A stretch of 64,000 nucleotides of DNA from Prosapia bicincta (Eukaryota; Arthropoda; Insecta; Hemiptera; Cercopidae): assembly GCA_036971475.1 (NCBI GenBank), contig JBAIZL010000001.1:286650425-286714424 (forward strand). The letters are read 5' to 3'. This document shows positions 1-9,945 of the stretch, piece after piece (the first letter of the stretch is position 1; each line of letters opens with the position of its first letter). Both the position numbers and the translations under genes were made by a program. The notes under the pieces are model-generated. The model had not been told where the DNA came from. It searched no databases and saw only the letters and a list, made by a program, of their open reading frames with translations.

Positions 1-1332
1 CATCTTTATACTTAATCCATACATTCCCACAGCGATGGGAATGGAAAGTCAATTTTGAATCTTTATTACTTAAATTTGGGTAACCTAAGAGAGTTGACTA
101 ATCAGTCCCTTAGGTTATTCCCATCTTATTTAATTTTGAAATTAAGTTAATATAATTTGAAGTAAAATGTTATTTAAAAAAGAATAATTAAATTGATTAT
201 ATAACCTTGTACTGTAGAAATCTTTTTATCTTCATTAATGTTGTCATCTGTCGGTCCTGTTACAGCTTCAAGGGTCTTGGTAGGTAGGCGTCTCTCCATA
301 ATTTCGGTCAATCTTCTTATTTTCTTTAATTTTGCATTTTGGTGGTCGAAATTTTGTTCTGGGTATATATGAGCCCTTGCTCATATATATCTTCCTTCCC
401 CTGATCACATCGTAGCACTTTTTACTCTGTTTTTAGCACATTTTTTCTTGTCTTGATCGCATGGTACAACAACACGTCTGCTCGCTTTGAGAGCCTAATG
501 CATTCTGATTCTGGATAGCGTGCCTTTTTTGAGGCCCGTCCTCTCCCATTTCAAACTTCCCACGTCCCAGTATCCATTTTTCAACTTTTGACCAATCAGA
601 AAGCCGTTGCCATGGCAATTGACTTTGTTTGTTCGGAAATTCTGAACTAAGATTAGTTTCCCTTTTTATAAAAGGCGTTTCTGTATTCTGATGTGTCCTT
701 TGCATTTTTACCTTTTATTTAATAATATATTTGACTTTATTTCTTCTCATTTAATTTAATTAACTTTTTAACATTCTTAATCCAAAGTTCGACTGTAGCG
801 CTTTCGTTTCGTAGTGACAAGATTTATAATCAATGCCCTAAGCGGATTTTTCCGAAATCAAATATGACTTCTTCTATTATAACCTAATTTCTTAGGCTAT
901 TACACTTTAACATTTAATCTTTACTCCTACATAAATACTAATTTCCCTAGCTAGGCCTAATTTACTTTCCTCACATCTTAATTTACATTCTTTATTCCTG
1001 ATTATTTTTAAGTACAATTATTTTAATAGCCGGAATCTAGGCCTAGTTTGTTATACTACACAATTACCGTCTTTTTTTGTTTACATAATTTAGGCTATCC
1101 ACTTTGAAGTGATAATTTTTCTTATTGCTTATAATTTATGTTTTTTAAGTCTAAAGTTATTTCTAATTTTCTTCATTTTACTATTATTTACCCTAGTTTT
1201 AATATTATTATTATTATAATGTTTTAAAATTTTTATATATAAATTTAGTCAATTATTTAACCCGGTTATGTTTGATTCTGGTATTCTGTACAATTACCCA
1301 GATTCTTTGCATCGGACATTCTGGCCGCTGCA
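1..1332 (-). repeat. 3' LTR (partial) of the Gag-Pro element
   Basis: This is nearly identical to 6016-7347. The inner end on the plus strand is GGCCGCTGCA at 1323-1332, directly next to the polypurine tract. The other end lies left of the window; by comparison with the complete copy about 684 bp are missing. It contains perfect short hairpins (22-29/36-43, 81-89/109-117, 364-374/379-389) and an open frame of 90 codons at 433-705 minus. Confidence 0.9.
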
Positions 1333-1335
1333 AAA

Positions 1336-1348
1336 TTCCCCCCTTTTT
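1336..1348 (-). other. polypurine tract of the Gag-Pro element
   Basis: On the minus strand this reads AAAAAGGGGGGAA, thirteen purines, three bases before the 3' LTR start (TGCAGCGGCC). This is the expected plus-strand primer position in an LTR retrotransposon. Confidence 0.8.
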
Positions 1349-1941
1349 AAATATATGAAAATTTTGGTTCTTCTCTCCCTTGAAACAGATAAACATAATT
1401 AATAACATATTTGTGAAAAGTAACATTAACACTTATACTAGTTTATATTAAAATTTTCATATTCCTTTCATTAATCTACTATTCCTATTCATCTTCATAA
1501 CTTAATTAATTTTACTAAAGTTCACAATTTACTCTCCTGTCCCTTTCACTCATATATATCATTGTCACATTAGTCACTTCACATGCTATTTACTCATTTA
1601 TTACTCCTGTCCTTAGTCACATTCTTTTTTATTTAATCTTATTTCAAGTTTATATTAACTATAGAATATTGTATATTGTAATCCTTATTTTACACATTCA
1701 TTGTTGTTTAACACAACCTTTACTTTAATAAATTCAATGAATCCCGTTCATTTAACATATGGCTTTTTCTTTCACATTTAATACTGATTTTATATTATTT
1801 GTCCTATGTATTTGGATTATGTTACTGCTTTAATCTACTACTTAGATTTATTTTACATTTTTATTTTTATTACTTAACCGTTACTCCCTATGTCACTGAT
1901 GGATCATTTTTTATTTACCTTGCCTTATTATCCTTTATTCT

Positions 1942-3519
1942 TTAAATATCTTTCTTTTTCTTCTTTCTCCTTTTCCAATTTCTTAACTTTCCCTTATTCT
2001 CCTTAAATCTACCTTTTATTTTTCTGTTTTTGACTTGTAATGAAATGAAGGTTCTTCTCGTATTTGGATTGGCTCTCATTTTAATTGACTTTCGAACTCT
2101 TGAACTAGTAAATGGGTTTTTCTTTTTTCTTTCTTTAATTTCAATTTCTTTCCTTTGGGTTATCTCTCCAGAATCTAAAGTCTTAGTCATGGGCTTCCGA
2201 GCTACTTGTTGGTTATTCATTTTAACCTCGTTGTTCCCCCCTTTTAATTGTTTCGACGCGACGTTTATACTTTTATTTATATTTATTTTCTTATTTATTA
2301 TTTTTCCACTCACATTATTTCCCCTTTTTGGCACTACTTCGGCCTTACCTTGTTTATATTTTGGTTTGCTCTTAATCTCAGCTGCAGCTCTTCTTTCCAT
2401 GTCCTTTGTTTCTTTATCTCCTGTTTTGACTCCCTCAGGTCTTAAATTTATTTCCTTATTTATTATATTTTCATTTTTGTTTTTTAATTTTTTGTTTTTG
2501 TTTAATTTTTCCTCTGTTTCATTTTTTATTTTTCTTTGATATTCGTTCGTTATATTTAAGATTTCCCCTTTACTTGTTTCTTGTCCATTTCCTCCTTCAT
2601 TCATTCGACAGTGCCCCTGCTTCTCGCACTGTCGCATTAACCCCTCCTTTTTGCTTTGATGCCCTATTGTTGATGCATCTTCTTTTTCCTGGGTTATTTT
2701 GCATATTTTTCGGACTTCTTCATTTTCCTCTATCTTTTGTATTTTACTTTTAAAGTCCTGGTACACCATTTCCCCTTCTATTTCGAATGTCACAAAGCGT
2801 CTATCCATGTTTATCCGTGCCTTTAGGTCATACAGTGTGTTGCACCCCATAATCATCTCCGACCGAAGTTTGGAGACCACTATGAAGATGCAGTCCACTT
2901 TTATGCCTTTAATTGTTAAGGGAATTAAGCATTGCCGGGTAACCTTTATTTGTGCAGTCTTAATGGCTGTTACAACTCCCACATTGTTGATGGGTAGTTC
3001 CAGGAACTTAAGCCCATGCAACTTGAGGTTGTTGTAAGCCTTTTCTTGAATGACTGACACGTCTGCACCCGTGTCAATCTCTACCTCTATAGAGTGCCCT
3101 TCTACCTCACAGTCAATTACAGGGCATGTTTCTTTCTTCTGGTTACCTTCGCCAATCTCCTTGTCCTCTTCTAACAATTCAGCACGAATATCAAGAGATA
3201 GTCCACCAACTCTACGCTCTTGATTTTGGTGTACTTCATTGTTATTTTCCTGTTGTATTGTTTTTTTATTTTTGTTCTTTAGGTCTTCCGCCTTTCCTTT
3301 ATTTACTGTTCCCTGTTTCTCCGGGTAATATTTCCTATATTTTGTTTGTTGTTGGATCTCTAATGGTTGTCTCCTCTTTTCCTTCCTACCATTAGGGATC
3401 CTCTCATTTAGTTTTTTGATTGACCACTTGGCCCTGGATTTTGTGGTCTCTTTTCTTTTGTCTGTGGGCCTTCTTCCGTTTGGTTTTGTGGCCTGTACTC
3501 TGGCCTTTGTTGTTGCCAC
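1942..3519 (-). CDS. retropepsin-like aspartic protease with long basic tail (Pro)
   Basis: The open frame is 525 codons. The retropepsin core lies at about residues 133-250: an active-site DTGADVS (D149) and a second conserved turn MIMGCNTL (about 222-229). This is one protease monomer, expected to dimerise and cleave Gag. The first 36 codons overlap gag in the -1 frame, and frameshifting at 3411-3417 would join Gag to this frame at residue L37, so the ATG at 3519 is probably not used. Residues about 260-525 are rich in Lys, Asn and Glu with no recognised domain. Where a pol gene would follow there is a stop and then about 600 bp of AT-rich non-coding DNA. The frame is intact. Confidence 0.8.
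   Translation of the reverse strand: MATTKARVQATKPNGRRPTDKRKETTKSRAKWSIKKLNERIPNGRKEKRRQPLEIQQQTKYRKYYPEKQGTVNKGKAEDLKNKNKKTIQQENNNEVHQNQERRVGGLSLDIRAELLEEDKEIGEGNQKKETCPVIDCEVEGHSIEVEIDTGADVSVIQEKAYNNLKLHGLKFLELPINNVGVVTAIKTAQIKVTRQCLIPLTIKGIKVDCIFIVVSKLRSEMIMGCNTLYDLKARINMDRRFVTFEIEGEMVYQDFKSKIQKIEENEEVRKICKITQEKEDASTIGHQSKKEGLMRQCEKQGHCRMNEGGNGQETSKGEILNITNEYQRKIKNETEEKLNKNKKLKNKNENIINKEINLRPEGVKTGDKETKDMERRAAAEIKSKPKYKQGKAEVVPKRGNNVSGKIINKKININKSINVASKQLKGGNNEVKMNNQQVARKPMTKTLDSGEITQRKEIEIKERKKKNPFTSSRVRKSIKMRANPNTRRTFISLQVKNRKIKGRFKENKGKLRNWKRRKKKKKDI
3354..3417 (-). promoter_or_regulatory. -1 programmed ribosomal frameshift signal (slippery AAAAAAC plus stem-loop)
   Basis: On the minus strand the last gag codons are TCA AAA AAC followed by TAA. 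The heptamer A AAA AAC (3411-3417) is in the canonical X XXY YYZ register, and the gag stop (3408-3410) follows at once. After a 9-nt spacer, 3389-3401 pairs with 3354-3366 (12 pairs, one C/A mismatch, 22-nt loop). A shift of -1 enters the protease frame exactly. All of this is visible in the sequence; the activity is inference from known retroviral gag-pro sites. Confidence 0.85.
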
Positions 3520-4832
3520 TGATTTTGCGGCCTATTTCTTGGTCCCTCTCTTTGGTAGGGCCCCTGTCTCCAGTTTCCTCTCCCTTCTACCGGGTAAGGC
3601 TCTTGCCTCCAATTTCCCTTGTATCCGGGGTTTCTCGTTTGGTGTGTAAACCCTCTCCTTTCAGGTTCCCGTTCCTCAGTCCTAGGCTGAGTCCGGTTCC
3701 TGGTAGCCTCCTGCTCCATGTTCCTTCGGATGTATTTTACCGCCTCCTCTATGTCGGTAGCCGCCATCCCGGAACATCCTATATACATTCTGTTCCCATA
3801 ATGCTTCATAATCTTCATAATTAACTCCGCCTGATTGTATGGCGGGGTTAGGTGTCTCGCCGTGTTCACCATTTTTAAGAAATAATTTACCATGTTGTTT
3901 GTGCCTCGATGGTATTCATATTTTCCATTTTCGATTCTTCCTCGAATTCTCTCTTGTGCATGAGATCCCCAAAAGTGGCTAAAGAATCTCTCCTTAACTT
4001 CATCATAATTTTCCTCCTCCATATTCATGGCCAACCACCATTCTTGTGCTGGTCCTTTAAGATGTCTCTCCATTATTTTCCTTTTTTGTCCTTCCTCCAT
4101 GTCAGGATCAATTTCGGACATTATACCTTCTAGGTGTTTAATGAAATCAATAGGGTCTTCATCTTCCCTACCGTAGAATTCCTTCTTGCTTTTGTCTCCA
4201 TTATCACCCATCTCAAACATCCTTGATTTAAACAAGGTAGCTATATTTATCCCTTCTCCCATATTCTTTATCTTATTCTCAACTACTTGTACCCTTCTTT
4301 CTACTTTTTTGACTTCCCCCTTAACTGTTTCTACAGTCTGTTTATTTTCACTGACTGTTACCTCTAAGTTATACATCTTTTCTATAGTTTCTTGGATTTT
4401 ATTTCCCATTTCCTCATTCTTTCTTGTAATTCCTTCATTTATTTCCTCTATCCTCTTATTCATGATTTCCCAAAGATTCTTAATTTCTTGTTTATCCTCC
4501 TCTCTTTCTTTCTTTCTTTCTATTTTTTCCTCCTCTCTTTCTTTCTTTCTTTGTTCCTCTATCATTTTTACTAATTCTTCTTGTTCCTTTATTCTCCCTT
4601 GTTTCTGTTCCTCCATCTCTTTTAATCTTTCCTGTTTTTGTTCCTCTATCTTTTTTACTAATTCTTCTTGTTCCTTTATTCTCCCTTGTTTCTGTTCTTC
4701 CATCTCTTTTAATCTTTCCTGTTTTTGTTCCTCCATCTCTTTTAATCTCTCCTGTTTTTGTTCCTCCATCATTTTTTTAAAAAACTCCATCATTTCAGAT
4801 GGTTCTGTGTCTTTTCTCTGTCTTGTCGCCAT
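3408..4832 (-). CDS. gag: Gag-like protein with N-terminal coiled coil
   Basis: The frame is 474 codons and intact. Residues about 15-195 form a highly charged coiled coil built from near-repeats of MEEQKQERLKE and EQEELVK, encoded by short tandem DNA repeats at about 4560-4760. Residues about 218-345 resemble the Retrotrans_gag capsid core, with a hydrophobic/Trp pattern around FIKHLEGIM, HLKGPAQEWW and FFSHFWG. Residues about 370-474 are rich in Arg, Gly, Gln and Pro (GNWRQ repeats) and probably bind nucleic acid in place of a zinc knuckle, which is absent. The start at 4832 is the first ATG after the leader. The product would be the structural particle protein. Its stop codon sits immediately behind the frameshift heptamer. 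Confidence 0.85.
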   Translation of the reverse strand: MATRQRKDTEPSEMMEFFKKMMEEQKQERLKEMEEQKQERLKEMEEQKQGRIKEQEELVKKIEEQKQERLKEMEEQKQGRIKEQEELVKMIEEQRKKEREEEKIERKKEREEDKQEIKNLWEIMNKRIEEINEGITRKNEEMGNKIQETIEKMYNLEVTVSENKQTVETVKGEVKKVERRVQVVENKIKNMGEGINIATLFKSRMFEMGDNGDKSKKEFYGREDEDPIDFIKHLEGIMSEIDPDMEEGQKRKIMERHLKGPAQEWWLAMNMEEENYDEVKERFFSHFWGSHAQERIRGRIENGKYEYHRGTNNMVNYFLKMVNTARHLTPPYNQAELIMKIMKHYGNRMYIGCSGMAATDIEEAVKYIRRNMEQEATRNRTQPRTEEREPERRGFTHQTRNPGYKGNWRQEPYPVEGRGNWRQGPYQREGPRNRPQNQWQQQRPEYRPQNQTEEGPQTKEKRPQNPGPSGQSKN

Positions 4833-5312
4833 CTTAAAGTCTCGTATTTAACTATCCTTTTATTCCCTTACTAACTTCTCCTACTTCTATATTTTTACTA
4901 TATACTGAGTATTTAATTAAATATTCATTTAGAATTGTGCTCGATGTGATCCGGTTCAGTGTTCCCTTGACCTTGTCTATCTAACGCCTATGTATTCTAT
5001 TTACTTTCATTAATAACTAACATTATTATTTATATTATGCCCTACCGACGCCTACTGAATTTTATTTTACTTAATTATTTCCTTTTAATTATTATTATTT
5101 ATTCTAAGTTCTTTTTAATTTCATTTTTATTATAATTAACTCTTATTTAATTTAAAGAACTTCTTTGGTTTTCATTTTATGATTCCTATTATTTTTTACA
5201 ATTTTAATTGAATTCTATTTAATTAATTTTGTTTCACTAGGCTCCTTAGTCGATTTAAATCTGTCTCTATTTGATGTTGACCCGATGTTACAATGTAAGC
5301 ATCGAGCCTCAA

Positions 5313-5325
5313 ACGTTGGGCGCCA
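5313..5325 (-). other. primer binding site, tRNA-Lys type
   Basis: The minus strand reads TGGCGCCCAACGT, complementary to the 3' end ACGTTGGGCGCCA that I recall for animal tRNA-Lys(CUU). Pairing could extend further with gaps (CGAGCC at 5303-5308). It lies 6 nt inside the 5' LTR border. Confidence 0.8.
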
Positions 5326-5331
5326 TACTTT

Positions 5332-7347
5332 TCTTACCGACTTACTTTTTATAACCTTTGCCGTTGTTTATTTCTCTTCCTCAATTGCTAAGTCAGTAAG
5401 AAAGTAATGGTTTATCCATTGACTACGAACCTAATTTCATAGACCTGTGCCTCAAGGAATAAACCTCTCAGAGGAACCAACCCCTGAATTTTTGATAAAA
5501 CCAATTAGCCTCCGATAAGCCCTGTTCAAGCTCCTTTTCGGGTAGTGGAATCTTTGAGAGACACTTGTGATTTAAAGACTATACCTGGATACCTAGTGAA
5601 CTTATCTTATCTAGAATGAAAACACAGCTAATTGGAAAATATACATTTTTATTTATTTGTTCCAAGGTTCAAATTAATTATTATTGTTTTTATTTAATTT
5701 CACAGGATTTTCTTGACTAATTATTTTTTCAAAATTTCATACAACTTGCCATTTAACTAAACATTATTATCTCCTTCTGTTTTTAAATTTTCTTATTATC
5801 ATTAATTTTACATATAATTTAAATTATCAAAGTTACCATAATTAATTTTGTATATAATTTTGATTAGTAGAGTTAAATTTAACATATTTTAAAATCTGAT
5901 TCTTTTTCAAACACTTAATATTACTATGTAATGCCTTTAGGCTAGGCCTTGAACAATTAACTTCTTTGGAAGTTATTCATTAGAAATTCACTTAGAAAAA
6001 GCCATATAAGATATACATCTTTATACTTAATCCATACATTCCCACAGCGATGGGAATGGAAAGTCAATTTTGAATCTTTATTACTTAAATTTGGGTAACC
6101 TAAGAGAGTTGACTAATCAGTCCCTTAGGTTATTCCCATCTTATTTAATTTTGAAATTAAGTTAATATAATTTGAAGTAAAATGTTATTTAAAAAAGAAT
6201 AATTAAATTGATTATATAACCTTGTACTGTAGAAATCTTTTTATCTTCATTAATGTTGTCATCTGTCGGTCCTGTTACAGCTTCAAGGGTCTTGGTAGGT
6301 AGGCGTCTCTCCATAATTTCGGTCAATCTTCTTATTTTCTTTAATTTTGCATTTTGGTGGTCGAAATTTTGTTCTGGGTATATATGAGCCCTTGCTCATA
6401 TATATCTTCCTTCCCCTGATCACATCGTAGCACTTTTTACTCTGTTTTTAGCACATTTTTTCTTGTCTTGATCGCATGGTACAACAACACGTCTGCTCGC
6501 TTTGAGAGCCTAATGCATTCTGATTCTGGATAGCGTGCCTTTTTTGAGGCCCGTCCTCTCCCATTTCAAACTTCCCACGTCCCAGTATCCATTTTTCAAC
6601 TTTTGACCAATCAGAAAGCCGTTGCCATGGCAATTGACTTTGTTTGTTCGGAAATTCTGAACTAAGATTAGTTTCCCTTTTTATAAAAGGCGTTTCTGTA
6701 TTCTGATGTGTCCTTTGCATTTTTACCTTTTATTTAATAATATATTTGACTTTATTTCTTCTCATTTAATTTAATTAACTTTTTAACATTCTTAATCCAA
6801 AGTTCGACTGTAGCGCTTTCGTTTCGTAGTGACAAGATTTATAATCAATGCCCTAAGCGGATTTTTCCGAAATCAAATATGACTTCTTCTATTATAACCT
6901 AATTTCTTAGGCTATTACACTTTAACATTTAATCTTTACTCCTACATAAATACTAATTTCCCTAGCTAGGCCTAATTTACTTTCCTCACATCTTAATTTA
7001 CATTCTTTATTCCTGATTATTTTTAAGTACAATTATTTTAATAGCCGGAATCTAGGCCTAGTTTGTTATACTACACAATTACCGTCTTTTTTTGTTTACA
7101 TAATTTAGGCTATCCACTTTGAAGTGATAATTTTTCTTATTGCTTATAATTTATGTTTTTTAAGTCTAAAGTTATTTCTAATTTTCTTCATTTTACTATT
7201 ATTTACCCTAGTTTTAATATTATTATTATTATAATGTTTTAAAATTTTTATATATAAATTTAGTCAATTATTTAACCCGGTTAGGTTTGATTCTGGTATT
7301 CTGTACAATTACCCAGATTCTTTGCATCGGACATTCTGGCCGCTGCA
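5332..7347 (-). repeat. 5' LTR (complete, about 2016 bp) of the Gag-Pro element
   Basis: Borders were set by comparing three copies: this one, the partial left LTR and the solo LTR at 10644-12661. On the minus strand it starts TGCAGCGGCC and ends about GGTAAGA. The end at 5332 depends on a 4-bp target duplication seen at the solo copy; an end a few bases further out is possible. The LTR is unusually long for the 4-kb internal region. Confidence 0.85.
6379..6404. promoter_or_regulatory. perfect 11-bp palindrome with TATA-like arms inside the LTR
   Basis: TATATATGAGC (6379-6389) and GCTCATATATA (6394-6404) are perfectly complementary around the loop CCTT. The same structure is at 364-389 in the left LTR and, with one mismatch, in the solo LTR near 11690-11715. 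The TATATA arms make it a candidate core-promoter or processing element; function is inferred. Confidence 0.45.
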
Positions 7348-8166
7348 ACTTTCACAAGTAGACGCGACGTTTCCAAAACGAGCAGACACGACAATCGAAT
7401 GCGACACCAGGTTAACAACTGAATTGAAAACAAAATCCGGCTTAGTTACGGCCGCCGGACAAAATTATCGATGTGCGGATTTGGAGTAAACAATAAAAAC
7501 GTTTGGAATAAAACTTTCTTAATAGAGTAATTTATTATTACTACTTTAGAGCTTAAAATTAAAATTTTATAACTAATCAAAATTTTAAATTTTATTAAAT
7601 ACGGCCGGTAAATTAACTCAGTAAAATTAGCTAGAGTGGTTGTATTTAAACAATTAGGTAGTCTAATAGCCCAAATAGATAATATAATTACATTAGCGTG
7701 TTTCGAAATAATATCATTTTCTTTAAACATTCTATTTAATTTATACTTGTAACTTCTGCTAATGTAGGCCTACAATACAGTAAATAGCTTAAAATACGAG
7801 TGATAAAAACTGTAATATGAAAAAATTAAGTCTATTCCTACTGAGATCAAGAAAGAAAAAATGTATTTTTATTACTTTTTATTTTATAATTACAATTATT
7901 AAAATTTATAAATATTCATATAGGCCCTATTTATGATAGAATCACTATATTAGACCTAAGTGGCAAAATGGAAAGCGAATTTTCTTGCAGTTTTTCGATA
8001 TCCTCTCCTATATATTACATGGTGTTGCATTATTAATTTTGTTTGTTACTATTTATTCGCTATCTTTTTAATCGTTTCTAATTTATGAAGATGATGGTGG
8101 TCTATAATTTCTCATTCTATCTATTTATTGTAATGCTTCTTTATTGCAAGGAACGTTTCTCTCATA

Positions 8167-8171
<5 letters not shown>
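7348..8171. other. AT-rich flank, no gene seen
   Basis: Right flank of the Gag-Pro element, beginning ACTTT. The first 100 bp are richer in CG dinucleotides; the rest is AT-rich. From about 7855 to 8070 it resembles 43820-44060, so part is a dispersed repeat. An open frame at 7446-7730 minus has no recognisable domain. Confidence 0.5.

Positions 8172-8233
<62 letters not shown>
8172..8233. repeat. (AT)n microsatellite
   Basis: An uninterrupted AT dinucleotide run of 62 bp just left of the tRNA-like SINE head. Confidence 0.95.
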
Positions 8234-8235
<2 letters not shown>

Positions 8236-8254
8236 TTACGTAACAGATTTCTAG

Positions 8255-8335
8255 ATATGGGAAAGTTGGCTCAGTGCCAAAGTGTTGAATTTCAAACATG
8301 TAGTAATTCGGTTCGAAACCGACCGAGACATCAAC
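8255..8335 (+). repeat. tRNA-like SINE head or tRNA pseudogene
   Basis: An A-box-like TGGCTCAGTGCC (8267-8278) and a B-box-like GGTTCGAAACC (8310-8320) have RNA polymerase III promoter spacing. The B box sits in a T-arm-like hairpin, TCGG-loop-CCGA. The flanking acceptor stem does not pair well, so a SINE head or decayed tRNA is more likely than a working tRNA gene. Confidence 0.45.
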
Positions 8336-8387
8336 TTTTTTAAATTTAATTAATGGATAAATATTTGAACAAACTGTATTATCACCA

Positions 8388-8481
8388 ATTGTCATCCCCT
8401 ACAGGTTTTAAAAAATGTATATGAACTAGATTGGATGAATAAAAAAGTATTTTATTAACAATTTAAAATTTTTATTTTATG

Positions 8482-8554
<73 letters not shown>

Positions 8555-8600
8555 AGAGTGTGCGCTAATAGCAAGAATTGAACGAGTTTATAAATAGACC
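8388..8600. repeat. dispersed repeat with internal (TA)n, related to 26193-26335
   Basis: GTCATCC, AATGAATAAAAA, GTATTT and TATTAAC blocks occur in the same order at 26193-26335, and AGTGTGCGCTAATAG (8556-8570) matches AATGTGAACTAATAG there. The (TA)n run at 8485-8551 sits where the second copy has only a few TA units. Confidence 0.6.
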
Positions 8601-9150
8601 GCAGCTAATTTACTTTGATAAAAAAAATGTCTTAGTATAATAAAAATAATGGAAATTTAAAGTTCCAAAACACATATCTTCCGAGAGCTTGAAAGCAATC
8701 TTTATTGCTCTTTATTAAAAATAATTTTAGACAGTTTAATTTTCGTAGTCTACTGAAAAGTCTCCTTAGTATGTAAAGCAAGACGGCCGCGGGCGACGGT
8801 TGAAACGATTCCAATTTGATACTGTTAAAACGGTGGGAAACGCGCCCGCAGTCACGAGATGTGTTTAACGAGAGTATCTCACAAAAACAAATGAAACCCC
8901 GGCGTTACTGGGAATTGATTTATATCAAGGCCGCGTCAGTCACGGGCCAGGAAAAGGAATAAATCAAAAGATCGAAGGAAAGCAATTAGGTCTTGAAATT
9001 AATTCTGCCGTGACGCGTGGGTGGGCACCACCTCAAGGCTGCTAGCTAGAAATCAATATAGGTTAAGGAAACCCAACGACGGGTGTATTAGCATTTAAAA
9101 TAAACAAAACAAAGATTTATAGTTCAAAGAGCAAATCTGTTTTGGATTAG
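8601..9150. other. no gene seen; GC-richer island
   Basis: From 8780 to 9080 base composition is clearly less AT-rich than the surroundings, with several CGCG and GGGC clusters, but I could not find an open frame or a splice-bounded exon. Confidence 0.4.
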
Positions 9151-9440
9151 TAGTCCAGGATCTAAAGGGGGTTGAGCATGCACTGAAAGCCTATCGCAAT
9201 TTTACTTCCGATTATTGTTCTGGGCACTTGGGTGTATGTCGTTGCCCCATCACGGGGTCGACATACCAGGGAGAAAGGGGGAACATCGCTGGGGACGCAT
9301 TGTACTGGAACCGTTGTATCTTTTAAGCTTTAAAAAATAGAATAACCAATAAAATGTTTTTAAACTCACAAAAATATGGGCTCCAAAAAAGGCCATTACC
9401 ACTAAATACCTATCTCTAATACCTTTTTAGTTAAAAATGT
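9151..9440. repeat. diverged direct repeat, copy 1
   Basis: It shares blocks with 9650-9945: GCACTGAAAG, GATTATTGTTCTGGGCACTTGGG (as two overlapping words), TACTGGAACC and GTATCTTTTAA. A hairpin at 9235-9265 pairs TATGTCG with CGACATA and CCCC with GGGG. Confidence 0.65.
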
Positions 9441-9649
9441 TTTTTTCCAAAACATTGGGGTTTTACTACAGTTTTATTTCAGTAATTACTATAAAAAACT
9501 AATTGTCTTTATTAATTACGCTCTATCAGATCTAAAAGGTGAGAATACATATTTTTATAATGAAAATACTATATAACAACTGTTAAACTATCGTAGAAAC
9601 AATATTACTACTGGACAGAAGCAAGTAAACGTCACGAGCATTGTCGCAC

Positions 9650-9945
9650 TAGTCTAGATACCTGAATGGGTTTCAACAAGCACTGAAAGTGTAACCGAAT
9701 TTTATTTCAGATTATTGTTCTGGGCACTTGGGCGATTGTAAAAACATATGTCGTCGCCCCCTCACGTGGTCGACATGCCGGGGGGAAAGGGTACTGGAAC
9801 TCCTTGTACTGGAACCTTCGTATCTTTTAAACTAAAAAAGATAGAGAACCCACAAAAATGTTTTTGAACTCACTACGATATGGGCTTCAATAATGGTTAC
9901 CTATAATACCTACTGAGTAAAAATTATTTTTCTTAAAACATTTAT
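9650..9945. repeat. diverged direct repeat, copy 2
   Basis: Second copy of the 9151-9440 unit, about 490 bp downstream. The ATGTCG/CGACAT outer stem of the hairpin is kept while the inner stem has changed. Confidence 0.65.

Larger units (their letters stand above)
1..7347 (-). mobile_element. Gag-Pro-only LTR retrotransposon (gypsy-like, non-autonomous), cut by window edge
   Basis: Reading on the minus strand the order is 5' LTR (5332-7347), tRNA-Lys primer site (5313-5325), gag (4832-3408), protease (3519-1942), a 600-bp untranslated stretch, polypurine tract (1336-1348) and 3' LTR (1-1332, truncated by the window start). The two LTRs align with a constant offset of 6015 and I noticed only one substitution between them (1269 T versus 7284 G), so insertion looks recent. 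No reverse transcriptase, RNase H or integrase is encoded in any frame of the internal region. The element must therefore borrow replication enzymes from a relative. The Retrotrans_gag-like core, retropepsin and Lys primer suggest the Ty3/gypsy side; that assignment is inference. Confidence 0.85.

Noticed and set aside
2030..4851. Long hydrophobic open frames on the plus strand opposite gag and pro
   Set aside because: They are antisense shadows of charged, Lys/Glu-rich coding sequence; sense frames show domains and the antisense ones do not.
8255..8335. Functional tRNA gene
   Set aside because: A and B boxes are present, but the acceptor and anticodon stems do not pair properly.
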